Shown here: positions 54,284 to 62,902 of the stretch, piece after piece
Layout of the letters: every line of letters begins with the position of its first letter
How positions within the stretch are numbered: the first letter of the stretch is position 1
Source: Leclercia adecarboxylata
GTDB lineage: Bacteria > Pseudomonadota > Gammaproteobacteria > Enterobacterales > Enterobacteriaceae
Direction: 5' to 3'
DNA: 64,000 nt
NCBI RefSeq assembly: GCF_006874705.1
Contig: NZ_CP035382.1
Location: forward strand, 4,216,001 to 4,280,000
Position numbers and translations under genes: made by a program
Notes under the pieces: generated by a model
What the model saw: only the letters and a program-made list of their open reading frames with translations
Databases searched by the model: none
Told to the model about the DNA's origin: nothing

Positions 54284-55255
54284 TCAGGCCTGTGTACCGC
54301 GCCGCTGACAGAAGGTACGCCGGTATTCTGAAGGCGAGGTGCCCAGATGCGCCGTAAACTGCAGACGTAAAGACATCGGTGTCCCAAATCCCACCTCAGA
54401 AGCAATGCACTCTACCGGCAGTTCGGTGATTTCCAGCAGCTGCTGGGCACGCGCCACGCGCTCGGCATTTAACCATTTGGTGACGGTCGTGCCGGTTGTG
54501 TCGCGAAAGCGACGGGTAAATGTACGGCGGCTCATTTTCGCCACGCCCGCCAGCGTATCGAGGGTTAAGGGTTCAGACAGATGTTCCCGGGCCCACTCCA
54601 GTACTTCAACCAGGCGTCCGACGCAGGGCAGTTGCGGAACCGGTTGTTCAATATACTGGGCCTGCCCGCCCTGTCGGTGCGGCGGCGTGACCAGCTGGCG
54701 GGCGATCCGGTTAGCCATATCGGAGCCATGCTGCTGGCGGATCATCTCAAGGCAGCAATCAAACGCCGCAACGGTGCCAGCGGAGGTCACAATATTGCCA
54801 TCCGTCACATACAGCACATCCGGTCGGAACTTCGCGTCAGGAAAACGGCGGGCAAAAATCTCCCGGGCAACCCAGTGGGTCGTCGCCTCCCGCCCGGCAA
54901 GCAACCCGGCAGCGCCAAGGACAAATGCCCCCAGGCAAAACCCGACTATCGGTTTCCCCTGCGCATTGGCGGTTTGCAGCGCCTCAATGATGTCGTCTGG
55001 CACCTCTTCTTCCGGATCTTTCCAGGCCGGAACCACGATAATATCGGCCTCCTCCATCGCCTCCAGACCGGATGAAACGCTAATTGGTAGCCCTTGATCG
55101 CTGATGATTAGCCCCGGGGACTGCGCGCAGTACTGCACATCATAGGCCGGGAAACCTGCGGGCTTATTCACAACGCCGAAGGCAACGGCAGGTACAGAAA
55201 GCTGAAACAGACTGACTCCTTCAAAAGCCAGGACCACAATACGAACCGCAGACAC
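54284..55255 (-). CDS. GlxA-family regulator (DJ-1/PfpI-like plus AraC HTH)
   Basis: This 323-residue protein has a DJ-1/PfpI-like domain (VRIVVLAFEGVSLFQLSVPA, GFCLGAFVLGAAGLLAGREA with the elbow Cys, TTHW). The AraC helix-turn-helix pair (LAGVAKMSRRTFTRRF, then ASEVGFGTPMSLRLQFTAHL) follows. It is of the FtrA/GlxA type and the second such regulator within 4 kb. The GTG at 55255 with a GAGG site is the likely start; longer versions read through a non-domain segment. The LLM gene lies downstream on the same strand and may be its target. Confidence 0.84.
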   Translation of the reverse strand: MSAVRIVVLAFEGVSLFQLSVPAVAFGVVNKPAGFPAYDVQYCAQSPGLIISDQGLPISVSSGLEAMEEADIIVVPAWKDPEEEVPDDIIEALQTANAQGKPIVGFCLGAFVLGAAGLLAGREATTHWVAREIFARRFPDAKFRPDVLYVTDGNIVTSAGTVAAFDCCLEMIRQQHGSDMANRIARQLVTPPHRQGGQAQYIEQPVPQLPCVGRLVEVLEWAREHLSEPLTLDTLAGVAKMSRRTFTRRFRDTTGTTVTKWLNAERVARAQQLLEITELPVECIASEVGFGTPMSLRLQFTAHLGTSPSEYRRTFCQRRGTQA

Positions 55256-55323
55256 GGAAACCTCGCAGACAAAAAAGGGATATAAAGGACAGCAGAGCCC
55301 TGTACCAATAACATACTTCGCCG

Positions 55324-55356
55324 CCTGTCCGCGACCTTTCGCAAGGTGCGGACAGG
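55324..55356. terminator. Long stable hairpin after dsbG
   Basis: CCTGTCCGC pairs with GCGGACAGG, and inside it ACCTT pairs with AAGGT across a 4-base loop; the stem has a single bulged G. This makes a nearly continuous 14-bp stem. It lies 18 bases after the dsbG stop, with no T-run on either side. It probably protects or ends the scsAB-dsbG transcript. Confidence 0.65.
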
Positions 55357-55373
55357 GGTAGGGAGAGAGAGGT

Positions 55374-56129
55374 TTATTTACAGGCCACCAGATCGGCCAT
55401 TTGTTCAGCATCAGGCAAGCCGATGATTTGTTGCAAAGCCCGCGCCTTATTCAGGTAATAAATGGCAGGCGTACCGCTGGCCCCTGTCTGCTCCATAAGC
55501 TGCTGATTCTGCTGTATCTGCTTAAACACGGCGGGCGGCGTGTTGCCTTGCAGCGCCGGTTTAATCTTTCCGTCGCTACTCTCAAGGTCATGCCAGGCTT
55601 TAGCCGGATCCTTCGCGGAGAGGATTGCCGCCGCATACTGCGCGCTGTCCGGGCGGATCACGCCAACCAGCAGCGTTTTGGTGCTGATACTTTTATCTTT
55701 GATAAAAGGTTGAGCCTGATGCCAGAACTTGTTGCAGTAGGGGCAGAAGGGATCGGAAAAGACCACCACCTGGCACTTCGCGTCCGCGCTGCCTTCTGAA
55801 ATCCCCGGCGCGGCGGTGAGCTGCTTCCACATTTCGCGCCCGGCGGGAATATAAATCTCATCATTGATGATTTTCTCGCTCAGGTTATTGCCTTGCGTAT
55901 CATACATATAGCCTGAAACCACATGCTTTTTATCCGGGGTAAGGTAGAGCGTTACGCCCATATCCTGATATTTACCCAACCACCCTTCCACGCCTCCGGG
56001 GGCGCTGAACGGCTTAATAATTTCAATGCCCTGCTTCTCCATTTGTTTAACAGGTTCGGGCAGGTCAGCGGTCTGCGCCTGAGCGGTAGCGCTAAGCAGC
56101 AGAATTAACAGTGTCAGGATCTTGTTCAT
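55374..56129 (-). CDS. dsbG: DsbG-type periplasmic thiol:disulfide isomerase/chaperone
   Basis: This 251-residue protein has a Sec signal peptide (cleavage near AQA-QTAD), an N-terminal dimerisation domain, and a thioredoxin domain with CPYC at residues 129-132 and the cis-Pro loop GTP. DsbG (248 aa in E. coli) protects single cysteines from over-oxidation. In Salmonella the gene after scsB is scsC, which is shorter; here a DsbG-like protein takes that place. It shares one base with the scsB stop. The electron source is very probably the ScsB-like protein. Confidence 0.88.
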   Translation of the reverse strand: MNKILTLLILLLSATAQAQTADLPEPVKQMEKQGIEIIKPFSAPGGVEGWLGKYQDMGVTLYLTPDKKHVVSGYMYDTQGNNLSEKIINDEIYIPAGREMWKQLTAAPGISEGSADAKCQVVVFSDPFCPYCNKFWHQAQPFIKDKSISTKTLLVGVIRPDSAQYAAAILSAKDPAKAWHDLESSDGKIKPALQGNTPPAVFKQIQQNQQLMEQTGASGTPAIYYLNKARALQQIIGLPDAEQMADLVACK

Positions 56130-58147
56130 TATTTTTCCTCAGTAAAATCAGGAGACGGGGCCGGATTCGCCCTCGTCAGCGTGGTCAACAGCGCGTCTTT
56201 GCTCAAAAGGGAAGGCAGGACATGCCCCTGCGGAATGGCAGGGCCAAAAATGGCGTTAAAAGGAATGCCGCTGGCGCCGTAGCGGCGCAGGAACTGCTCG
56301 ATTTCAGCAGAGGGCTGACTCCAGTTTCCCTGCAACAGCACAACGTCGTCGCGGTTTAAGGCAGCAATAACCTCAGGGCGATGAAGCACCAGGACTTCAT
56401 TAACCCGGCAGTTCAGACACCAGTCGGCGGTAATATCCACCAGCACGCGCTTTCTGGCATCCAGCGCCTCACTGAGCGCCGCTTCACTGAGCGGTTGCCA
56501 GTTCAGAGGGGAGTCGGCCTTCCCCTGGGGCTGGGGAGCCAGAAAAGCATACAGTCCCGCGCCAAACAGCACGCCAAACACCAGGCTGCGCAGATTCTCT
56601 TTGTGGTTCGGCATGGCCTGCGCGCAGCGGAAAAGGAAAAACGCCACCATCAAACCGCCGACGATCAGCACATAGCGTGCGCCCCACTCTTTCACCAGCA
56701 GCGACATCAGCCAGAGACAGGATCCCAGCATCAGGAGCACCAGCACCAGGCGCAGTTTTGCCATCCAGGGGCCGGGTTTAGGCAACCAGCGCGCCACGCC
56801 GGGGGCGATGCTGATTACCAGCCAGGGAAGACTCATCCCTACACCCAGCACCAGGAAGATAAGCCACAGCTGATGCACGGGCGCGGCTAACGCGAAGGTC
56901 ACGGCAGTACCAAGGAAAGGTGCCGTGCAGGGTGTGGCAAGCAGGGTCGCAAAGGCGCCTTCAAGGAAACTCCCCCCGATGCCGTTACCACCGGCGGTAG
57001 CCAGCCGGGTGGAAAGCCCTGAAGGGAGGCGGATCTCAAGCAGGCCTGCCAGGCTGAAACAGAAGATCCACGTCACCAGCACCATGGTGGCAATGAACCA
57101 GGGGCTCTGGAACTGGAAGCCCCAGCCAATCCAGGCACCGGACAGCCGCAGGCCGGTGATGACTGCCGCCAGCACCAGAAACGAGAAGATGATCCCGGCC
57201 GCGGTTGCCAGAAAACGCAGCCGCGTCTGACGGCGGCTACTCTCAGCCAGGGTCATCAGCGAAGCGAGTTTGATCCCGAGTACAGGCAGGACACAGGGCA
57301 TCAGGTTCAGAATAAGCCCGCCCGCTAACGCCACAACCACGATCTGCCATAGCGTGGTGGACGGGCTGATATCGACCCTGAGCTGCTGGCTCTGCGCACC
57401 ATTGCTGATCAACAGAGGGAGCTGCTGTAGCCGGGACGCATCCAGCGGGTTGCCCTGCTTATCGCTGACGCTAAACCGGGCGGTCAGCGTGTCACCGAGG
57501 ATCTCTGTCTGCGGTGGCGACAGGTTCGCCCCGGCCGGGTTATCAGCAAAGAGATCGGGCTGCGACCAGCCTTCCGGGGTGGTCAGTTTGACAATCAGCG
57601 TGTCATTGTCCGCGACGACAGATTTAACCGCCACCGGGCCGTTATCTGGCGGAACCGCGCGCATCGCGTTGTCCCAGGCCTCGGCAAAGTGCGCTGACGG
57701 ACCGGAGGCCAGGTCGATATCCAGCGGGAAGGTATTGACCACGCAGAGATTGCTGCACAGCGAAAGCGTCAGTTTCCCGCGCAATCGCTGGCGCTCATCG
57801 ATGGCAACGTCTAGCGGAAACACGACGCGGCGATCGTAGCCGACGGAACTGAAGCCAGCAGAATCAAACCGGACGGGCCGGGGCCAGTGCCACTGCGTTT
57901 TTGTCTGCTGCTCCCATGCGATCGCGGGCCGAAAGCCGCCATCGCCGGGCGTTCGCCAGTAGGTTTTCCACCCTTCATTGGGGGTTACGTCCAGCAGCAG
58001 ACGAACTTTCCCCTCTGCGGGCGCATCATGCCAGACATGAACCTGAGCATGTAAATTGTCAGGCTTTATCGGCCAGCCCGGTACCGCGGCTGAGGCCGCA
58101 GACAGGCTGAATAACAGGAACCACAGGCTCCTGAAAAAGGTTTTCAT
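56129..58147 (-). CDS. scsB: ScsB/DsbD-like membrane thiol reductase
   Basis: This 672-residue protein has a signal peptide, a large periplasmic N-terminal domain (about 22-260, with CSNLC), about eight membrane helices with cysteines in LMPCVLP and TPCTAPF, and a C-terminal thioredoxin domain with CLNC near 570 (DITADWCLNCRVNE). This DsbD-like design moves electrons from cytoplasmic thioredoxin to the periplasm. The long N-terminal domain identifies the ScsB branch, linked to copper and redox stress. A GGAG site precedes the ATG. Confidence 0.88.
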   Translation of the reverse strand: MKTFFRSLWFLLFSLSAASAAVPGWPIKPDNLHAQVHVWHDAPAEGKVRLLLDVTPNEGWKTYWRTPGDGGFRPAIAWEQQTKTQWHWPRPVRFDSAGFSSVGYDRRVVFPLDVAIDERQRLRGKLTLSLCSNLCVVNTFPLDIDLASGPSAHFAEAWDNAMRAVPPDNGPVAVKSVVADNDTLIVKLTTPEGWSQPDLFADNPAGANLSPPQTEILGDTLTARFSVSDKQGNPLDASRLQQLPLLISNGAQSQQLRVDISPSTTLWQIVVVALAGGLILNLMPCVLPVLGIKLASLMTLAESSRRQTRLRFLATAAGIIFSFLVLAAVITGLRLSGAWIGWGFQFQSPWFIATMVLVTWIFCFSLAGLLEIRLPSGLSTRLATAGGNGIGGSFLEGAFATLLATPCTAPFLGTAVTFALAAPVHQLWLIFLVLGVGMSLPWLVISIAPGVARWLPKPGPWMAKLRLVLVLLMLGSCLWLMSLLVKEWGARYVLIVGGLMVAFFLFRCAQAMPNHKENLRSLVFGVLFGAGLYAFLAPQPQGKADSPLNWQPLSEAALSEALDARKRVLVDITADWCLNCRVNEVLVLHRPEVIAALNRDDVVLLQGNWSQPSAEIEQFLRRYGASGIPFNAIFGPAIPQGHVLPSLLSKDALLTTLTRANPAPSPDFTEEK

Positions 58148-58193
58148 ATGTTTTCTCCGTGAAAAAGTGACTAAACAGGAACGTCCGGTTCAG

Positions 58194-58583
58194 TCATTCA
58201 CGGAAAACGCAGTTCTTAAGATGTATTCGAAGTAAGGGGGGTCGGAAAAAGATCACCGGTCTCGGCAAGACGCTGATTTTAAGCAGCACCGCTAAAACAA
58301 GAACCAGCAGACCGGGTAAGAGCAGAATGGTATCGAAATGGAGGGGCTGCGTACTAAGCAGCGAGTGGGCGCTCAGCTCACAGGGTGACAACCCTGGCGA
58401 CGTAAGTTCCTGCGGGCTGGTGTCAGCAGTCAAAGAGAGCGCGGCGGCTTTAACCTGCATGTGATGCAGGATACTGGCCCGCTGGGTCAGACAGATCAGC
58501 ATGACAAAACAGGCAACCACCAGAAGCGCGACCGCTTTAAGTTGCCTGTTTTTATGTTGAGTCGGACCCGTCAGGATAGTCAT
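58194..58583 (-). CDS. scsA: ScsA-like small membrane protein
   Basis: This 129-residue protein has two membrane helices (about 17-36, KAVALLVVACFVMLICL, and 85-105, ILLLPGLLVLVLAVLLKI) and ends RIHLKNCVFRE. Size, topology and position 46 bases before scsB fit ScsA of the suppressor-of-copper-sensitivity operon. That is an assignment by context and remembered pattern. The ATG at 58583 lacks a clear ribosome site. A longer frame from 58682 would overlap the upstream LysR gene. Confidence 0.65.
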   Translation of the reverse strand: MTILTGPTQHKNRQLKAVALLVVACFVMLICLTQRASILHHMQVKAAALSLTADTSPQELTSPGLSPCELSAHSLLSTQPLHFDTILLLPGLLVLVLAVLLKISVLPRPVIFFRPPLLRIHLKNCVFRE

Positions 58584-58665
58584 GGGCAATGAGAATAGTG
58601 AGCGACTCGCCAGCGGGCAAGCGGCAATTTGTAAAGTAATGCCAGCCCGGGCGTTCCGGCAGGCG

Positions 58666-59574
58666 TCAGTTTGACCCTTCACGCAGGATCTCTTTCACCC
58701 ACTGGCTGAAGGCCACAATCCCCGGTCGGTTCAGGTTTTCACGCGGCATAATGAGATCATATCCATGCCCGGCTGGAATTTCCTGTTCAAAGGGCATAAC
58801 CAGATCGCCCGCGGCAACGTACTTCTTAATCAGCCGCTTTCTGCCCATCGCCACCCCGCATCCGCTGACCGCCGCCTCAATCGCCATCTGACAATTGTTG
58901 AAGCTCATAAAATTCTCTTCCACCGGCAGGGGCTGGTTTGTGACCTGACACCATTCGCGCCACTCTGAAAAGACGTCCTGCGAATCCACTGACTCAGAAG
59001 CATGGATGAAGGGGATATCCGCAGGCCAGTCACCGTTAGCCAGGAGGCTATTTTTTAACGCCGGCGAACACACAGGAACCAGCGCCTCGTCGGCCAGGCG
59101 CTCACAATAGAGATCCGGATAGCGGAGATTGCTGTAGTAAATCGCAGCATCTACCCGTTCCAGATTGAAATCCACCAGCCCTGCCCTGACCCGGAAATTA
59201 ATATTCAGCCCAGGCCACCGCGCCCGGAATTCGGCTAAACGCGGGATCAGCCACAGGAAAGCAAACGTGGGGGGAAGCCCCACAGAGAGTGTGCCGCGCA
59301 ACCCCTGGACGCGGATATCTTCGATTTCATCATTAATGCGCTTAAGGGACATGGACAGGACGTTCAACAGTCGCCCCCCTTCATCGGTAAGCTGCAACTT
59401 GCGGGTCAGGCGGAGAAACAGCCTGAACCCCAGCAGGGTTTCGAGATGCCGTATACGTTGGCTCACTGCGCCCTGGGTCAGGTTGAGCGTTTTCGCGGCC
59501 CGCGTAAAGCTGAGATGATGCGCGGCTATTTCAAAGGTATGCAATAGCGCCAGCAGATTTTCCTGAGCTAACAT
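58666..59574 (-). CDS. LysR-family regulator (DsdC/GcvA-like)
   Basis: This 302-residue protein has a LysR winged helix (LLHTFEIAAHHLSFTRAAKT, LTQGAVSQRIRHLE) and an effector domain ending CGVAMGRKRLIKKYVAAGDL, a block shared with DsdC. I take the ATG at 59574, with GGAG nine bases upstream; an in-frame ATG five codons earlier is possible. It is divergent from the GH4 gene, its likely target, and lies upstream of scsA on the same strand. Confidence 0.85.
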   Translation of the reverse strand: MLAQENLLALLHTFEIAAHHLSFTRAAKTLNLTQGAVSQRIRHLETLLGFRLFLRLTRKLQLTDEGGRLLNVLSMSLKRINDEIEDIRVQGLRGTLSVGLPPTFAFLWLIPRLAEFRARWPGLNINFRVRAGLVDFNLERVDAAIYYSNLRYPDLYCERLADEALVPVCSPALKNSLLANGDWPADIPFIHASESVDSQDVFSEWREWCQVTNQPLPVEENFMSFNNCQMAIEAAVSGCGVAMGRKRLIKKYVAAGDLVMPFEQEIPAGHGYDLIMPRENLNRPGIVAFSQWVKEILREGSN

Positions 59575-59706
59575 AGTGATAATCTCCATCCGGTAGCCTT
59601 TATGCATTAAATGAGCTAATGCATACCCCTGAAACGATCGTTTGTCCAGCCGTGCTCGCTGCCTTTTAATCGTGATGACAAATACATCATAAAAAGGAGC
59701 ACGAAG

Positions 59707-61026
59707 GTGAAAGATCTAAAAATCGTGGTTATCGGTGCCGGTTCGAGTTACACCCCGGAGTTAATGGAAGGCATCATCAAGCGACAGCATGAATTTCCGG
59801 TCCGCGAGTTGTGGCTGGTGGATATCGAAGAGGGTCGGGAGAAGATGGCTATTATCGCTGGCCTCACCCGACGAATGCTGGAAAAAAATGGTCTGGATAT
59901 TCCGGTTTTTGAGACGCTGAATCGTCAGGAAGCTCTGAAGGATGCCGATTTTGTCTGCTCCCAGTTCCGGGCCGGTTGCCTGGACGCGCGTATCAGCGAC
60001 GAGCGTATTTCACTGAAATACGACATGATTGGCCAGGAGACCAACGGACTGGGCGGGTTCGCTAATGCGTGCCGCACCATTCCTGTCGCCCTGGAAATTG
60101 CGGCCGAAATGGAGCGGCTCTGTCCCGACGCCTGGTTGCTTAATTTCACAAATCCCTCAGGAATGGTCACCGAAGCCATTCTTAAACACAGTAAGGTACG
60201 GACGGTAGGGCTGTGTAATGTGCCGGTCATCATGCAAAAAGGGATTGCGAGTTTACTGGGGGTCAATGACGTCAATGACTTTATTCTCCAGGTAGCCGGG
60301 CTTAACCACTTTATTTTCGCGCGTCATATCTGGCATGAAGGCCGCGATAAACTGACCCAGGTGATCCAGAACATTTCCGCAGGCAACGACCCGCTGATCC
60401 CACGTAATATTCCCCCTTTCAAATGGCCGGAGGGTTTGCTGGAAAACCTGGGCATGATCCCCTGCCCTTATCTGCGCTACTACTATATGAGCGACGATAT
60501 GTATCGCCAGGAGTTGGGCGAGGCGCAGGGCGAAGGAACCCGTGGCGAAGTGGTGAAAGCCCTGGAAAAACAGCTCTTCGATATCTACCGTAACCCCGAG
60601 CTGGCTGAGAAACCGAAGGCGCTGGAGGGACGTGGCGGTCAGTATTACTCAGATGCAGCATGTGAACTGATGAGTGCGATCTACAACGATAAACGTATCA
60701 TTATGCACGTTAACACGCGCAATAACGGCACCATCGCCGGCCTGCCGGATGACTGTGCCGTTGAGGTGAGTTCCCTGATCACCCGCTCTGGACCTATTCC
60801 GCTGAACGTCGAACCTTTCCCGGAGGATACGCTGCGCCTGATCCAGCTGATGAAGAGCTTTGAGGCGCTGACGATCGAAGCGGCTATTACCGGCGATCGC
60901 CACACGGCGTGGCGCGCGCTGGTCATTAACCCCTTAATCAACAGCGGCCAGGTGCTTGAAAAGGCGCTGGCGGAAGTTATCGAGCATAACAAAGCGCTGA
61001 TGCCTGCGTTCCACAAACACCCTTAA
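59707..61026 (+). CDS. Glycoside hydrolase family 4, 6-phospho-glycosidase
   Basis: This 439-residue protein has the GH4 NAD-binding start VVIGAGSSYTPELMEGI (residues 6-22). It also has NFTNPSGM near 148, the metal-site CNVP near 173 with Cys, and GLNHF near 202 with His. GH4 enzymes cleave 6-phospho-glycosides through an NAD+/Mn2+ redox mechanism. Closest in feel are ChbF, CelF and LicH. It starts with GTG at 59707 behind AGGAGCACGAAG. No PTS permease gene is nearby, so the sugar must be phosphorylated by a transporter encoded elsewhere or lost at the IS1 junction. Confidence 0.88.
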   Translation: MKDLKIVVIGAGSSYTPELMEGIIKRQHEFPVRELWLVDIEEGREKMAIIAGLTRRMLEKNGLDIPVFETLNRQEALKDADFVCSQFRAGCLDARISDERISLKYDMIGQETNGLGGFANACRTIPVALEIAAEMERLCPDAWLLNFTNPSGMVTEAILKHSKVRTVGLCNVPVIMQKGIASLLGVNDVNDFILQVAGLNHFIFARHIWHEGRDKLTQVIQNISAGNDPLIPRNIPPFKWPEGLLENLGMIPCPYLRYYYMSDDMYRQELGEAQGEGTRGEVVKALEKQLFDIYRNPELAEKPKALEGRGGQYYSDAACELMSAIYNDKRIIMHVNTRNNGTIAGLPDDCAVEVSSLITRSGPIPLNVEPFPEDTLRLIQLMKSFEALTIEAAITGDRHTAWRALVINPLINSGQVLEKALAEVIEHNKALMPAFHKHP

Positions 61027-61042
61027 ATTCGCAGAACCTGTA

Positions 61043-61069
61043 AAACGGCTGGCTGCCAGTCAGCCGTTT
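61043..61069 (+). terminator. Terminator-like hairpin after the GH4 gene
   Basis: A 9-bp stem (AAACGGCTG/CAGCCGTTT) with a 9-base loop lies 16 bases after the stop. It is followed by ATTGCTTTTC, an imperfect T-run. Confidence 0.75.
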
Positions 61070-61399
61070 ATTGCTTTTCATTAGCAATATCTCTTTTTCA
61101 CCTTTCCTGTTACGCAGATTATTTTTATTTAAATAACTCACCTCAAAAATAATAACCACAACACAATAAACACAATCAATAAAATATCTCAGAAAGCGAT
61201 TGGGCCAAATGCCGTTAATATCGGGACAATATTATTAACGTAGCCCAACAAACAGAGATCATAGTCACAAACCCACGATCGGGGAATTGTTTCACCCATC
61301 GAAATAAATGCAGAATCCCTTTACCATCCGGGCATCAACGGTGTTTTCATTCGTTATCATTCATTTACTTACAGGCAAAGTGCAGGGATCAAGAAGATA
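61070..61399. promoter_or_regulatory. AT-rich regulatory-looking region cut by IS1
   Basis: These 330 bases between the GH4 gene and IS1 contain no gene. They are AT-rich and hold a nested inverted repeat at 61200-61248. The region looks like the upstream control region of a rightward operon whose coding part is no longer present beyond IS1. That is an inference from composition and layout. Confidence 0.4.
61200..61248. repeat. Nested inverted repeats left of IS1
   Basis: Outer arms TTGGGC and GCCCAA (61200-61205, 61243-61248) enclose inner arms CGTTAATA and TATTAACG (61213-61220, 61233-61240). The element could be an operator pair or a structured leader RNA. Confidence 0.5.
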
Positions 61400-61414
61400 G
61401 GTAATGACTCCAAC

Positions 61415-61918
61415 TTATTGATAGTGTTTTATGTTCAGATAATGCCCGATGACTTTGTCATGCAGCTCCACCGATTTTGAGAACGACAGCGACTTCCGTC
61501 CCAGCCGTGCCAGGTGCTGCCTCAGATTCAGGTTATGCCGCTCAATTCGCTGCGTATATCGCTTGCTGATTACGTGCAGCTTTCCCTTCAGGCGGGATTC
61601 ATACAGCGGCCAGCCATCCGTCATCCATATCACCACGTCAAAGGGTGACAGCAGGCTCATAAGACGCCCCAGCGTCGCCATAGTGCGTTCACCGAATACG
61701 TGCGCAACAACCGTCTTCCGGAGCCTGTCATACGCGTAAAACAGCCAGCGCTGGCGCGATTTAGCCCCGACGTATCCCCACTGTTCGTCCATTTCCGCGC
61801 AGACGATGACGTCACTGCCCGGCTGTATGCGCGAGGTTACCGACTGCGGCCTGAGTTTTTTAAGTGACGTAAAATCGTGTTGAGGCCAACGCCCATAATG
61901 CGGGCGGTTGCCCGGCAT
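61415..61918 (-). CDS. insB: IS1 transposase InsB
   Basis: This 167-residue frame is the catalytic (DDE) part of the IS1 transposase: residues [32 protein letters not shown] and the C-terminal [13 protein letters not shown]. It is normally made as an InsAB' fusion by -1 frameshifting at an A-rich site in the insA/insB overlap. The length is standard, so the element should be active. Confidence 0.95.
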   Translation of the reverse strand: MPGNRPHYGRWPQHDFTSLKKLRPQSVTSRIQPGSDVIVCAEMDEQWGYVGAKSRQRWLFYAYDRLRKTVVAHVFGERTMATLGRLMSLLSPFDVVIWMTDGWPLYESRLKGKLHVISKRYTQRIERHNLNLRQHLARLGRKSLSFSKSVELHDKVIGHYLNIKHYQ

Positions 61919-62112
61919 CCAACGCCATTCATGGCAATATCAATGATTTTCTGGTGCGTACCGGGTTGAGAGGCGGTGTAAGTGAACTGTAGCTGCCATG
62001 TTTTACGGCAGTGAGAGCAGAGATAGCGCTGATGTCCGGCAGTGCTTTTGCCGTTACGCACCACCCCGTCAGTAGCTGAACAGGAGGGACAGCTGATAGA
62101 AACAGAAGCCAC
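61837..62112 (-). CDS. insA: IS1 InsA, zinc-finger DNA-binding protein
   Basis: This 91-residue InsA of IS1 has the zinc-finger cysteines CPSC and CSHC in its N-terminal half and a helix-turn-helix near the C-terminus ([13 protein letters not shown]). It binds the IS ends and represses the IS promoter. It overlaps insB, where frameshifting makes the InsAB' transposase. Confidence 0.95.
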   Translation of the reverse strand: MASVSISCPSCSATDGVVRNGKSTAGHQRYLCSHCRKTWQLQFTYTASQPGTHQKIIDIAMNGVGCRATARIMGVGLNTILRHLKNSGRSR

Positions 62113-62145
62113 TGGAGCACCTCAAAAACACCATCATACACTAAA

Positions 62146-62574
62146 TCAGTAAGTTGGCAGCATCACCCAGTCTTCCAGCACCAGGCCCGGCACCCGCTCA
62201 AACTCCCGCACATTATTCGTCACCAGCACGGCGCCGGCGGCAATGGCATGCCCGGCGATCGCCGTGTCGTTCGGGCCGATCGGCGTCCCTGCGAGGCGCA
62301 GCGCCACCTTTATGTCCGTGGTCGCATCCACCGCGGCGCTGTCCCAGGGCAGGATGGCATCGAGGCGGGCGCAAAACGCGTCAACCAGCTCGATGTGGCG
62401 CGGCGAGGACTTCGGACCGGTGGCGCCAAAGCGCATCTCGGAATAGGTAATGGCCGAGATCACGATGCGCTGGTTTCGCAGCACCGCCTGCTCCAGGCGC
62501 TTCAGTACGGCTTCCGGCTGCTCGCGCATGATGAACGAGCAGATACAGGTGTCCAGCATATAGGTTTTGTTCAC
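62146..62574 (-). CDS. vapC: VapC/VagD-type PIN-domain toxin, last codons replaced by IS1
   Basis: This 142-residue PIN-domain ribonuclease has acidic residues D8 (MLDTCIC), E46 (ITYSEMRF) and D103 (PNDTAIAGHA) in place. It starts with GTG at 62574, overlapping the antitoxin stop (GTGA). The family normally ends shortly after VLEDWV. Here the frame crosses the IS1 boundary at 62167/62168 and picks up MLPTY from the IS1 end before stopping. All catalytic parts are left of that change, so the toxin is probably still active. Confidence 0.88.
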   Translation of the reverse strand: MNKTYMLDTCICSFIMREQPEAVLKRLEQAVLRNQRIVISAITYSEMRFGATGPKSSPRHIELVDAFCARLDAILPWDSAAVDATTDIKVALRLAGTPIGPNDTAIAGHAIAAGAVLVTNNVREFERVPGLVLEDWVMLPTY

Positions 62575-62801
62575 AGGTCAAATCGTCCTTCGTCGGTGAC
62601 AACGTCCTCGCGCTCCGCCATAAAGTCCGGGTCGGCCTTCTCGAGCTGCGCGAACGAGCCCCAGGTCGGCCGGACGGGGCGCAGGATGATGCTGTCCCCT
62701 TCCCGGACGATCTCCAGCTCGCTCACCCCCTCAAAATCCAGATCGCGGGGCAGACGGATGGCGCGGTTGTTGCCATTTTTAAAAATGGATACGGTTCTCA
62801 T
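62571..62801 (-). CDS. vapB: VapB/VagC-type antitoxin (AbrB/SpoVT fold)
   Basis: This 76-residue protein has a swapped-hairpin AbrB DNA-binding N-terminus (VSIFKNGNNRAIRLPRDLDF, LEIVREGDSIILRP) and an acidic C-terminal tail that would block the PIN toxin. It starts at 62801; the longer frame upstream adds an unlikely leader. It overlaps vapC by four bases. A 16-bp palindrome 26 bases upstream is a likely autoregulation site. Confidence 0.9.
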   Translation of the reverse strand: MRTVSIFKNGNNRAIRLPRDLDFEGVSELEIVREGDSIILRPVRPTWGSFAQLEKADPDFMAEREDVVTDEGRFDL

Positions 62802-62826
62802 TACGTTACACCCCATCAAGTCATTT

Positions 62827-62842
62827 GCCCGATACTTCGGGC
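62827..62842. promoter_or_regulatory. Probable VapB operator
   Basis: GCCCGATACTTCGGGC is an inverted repeat (GCCCGA/TCGGGC) with a 4-base centre, 26 bases upstream of the vapB ATG. This is the usual place for the autorepression site of a VapBC operon. Confidence 0.65.
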
Positions 62843-62902
62843 ATGGCCTGTGAAAAGCACAGGCGAATTAAAAAACACCACCTACCATTGGATAGGTATA
62901 GT

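Larger units (their letters stand above)
61400..62167 (-). mobile_element. IS1: IS1, complete
   Basis: This 768-bp element is bounded by the IS1 terminal repeats GGTAATGACTCCAACTTATT at 61400 and, inverted, GGTGATGCTGCCAACTTACT at 62167. It carries insA and insB intact on the minus strand. The flanking bases (AAGAAGATA on the left, CAGTCTTCC on the right) do not form a 9-bp direct repeat. The element has therefore probably taken part in a deletion or recombination after insertion. Confidence 0.97.
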
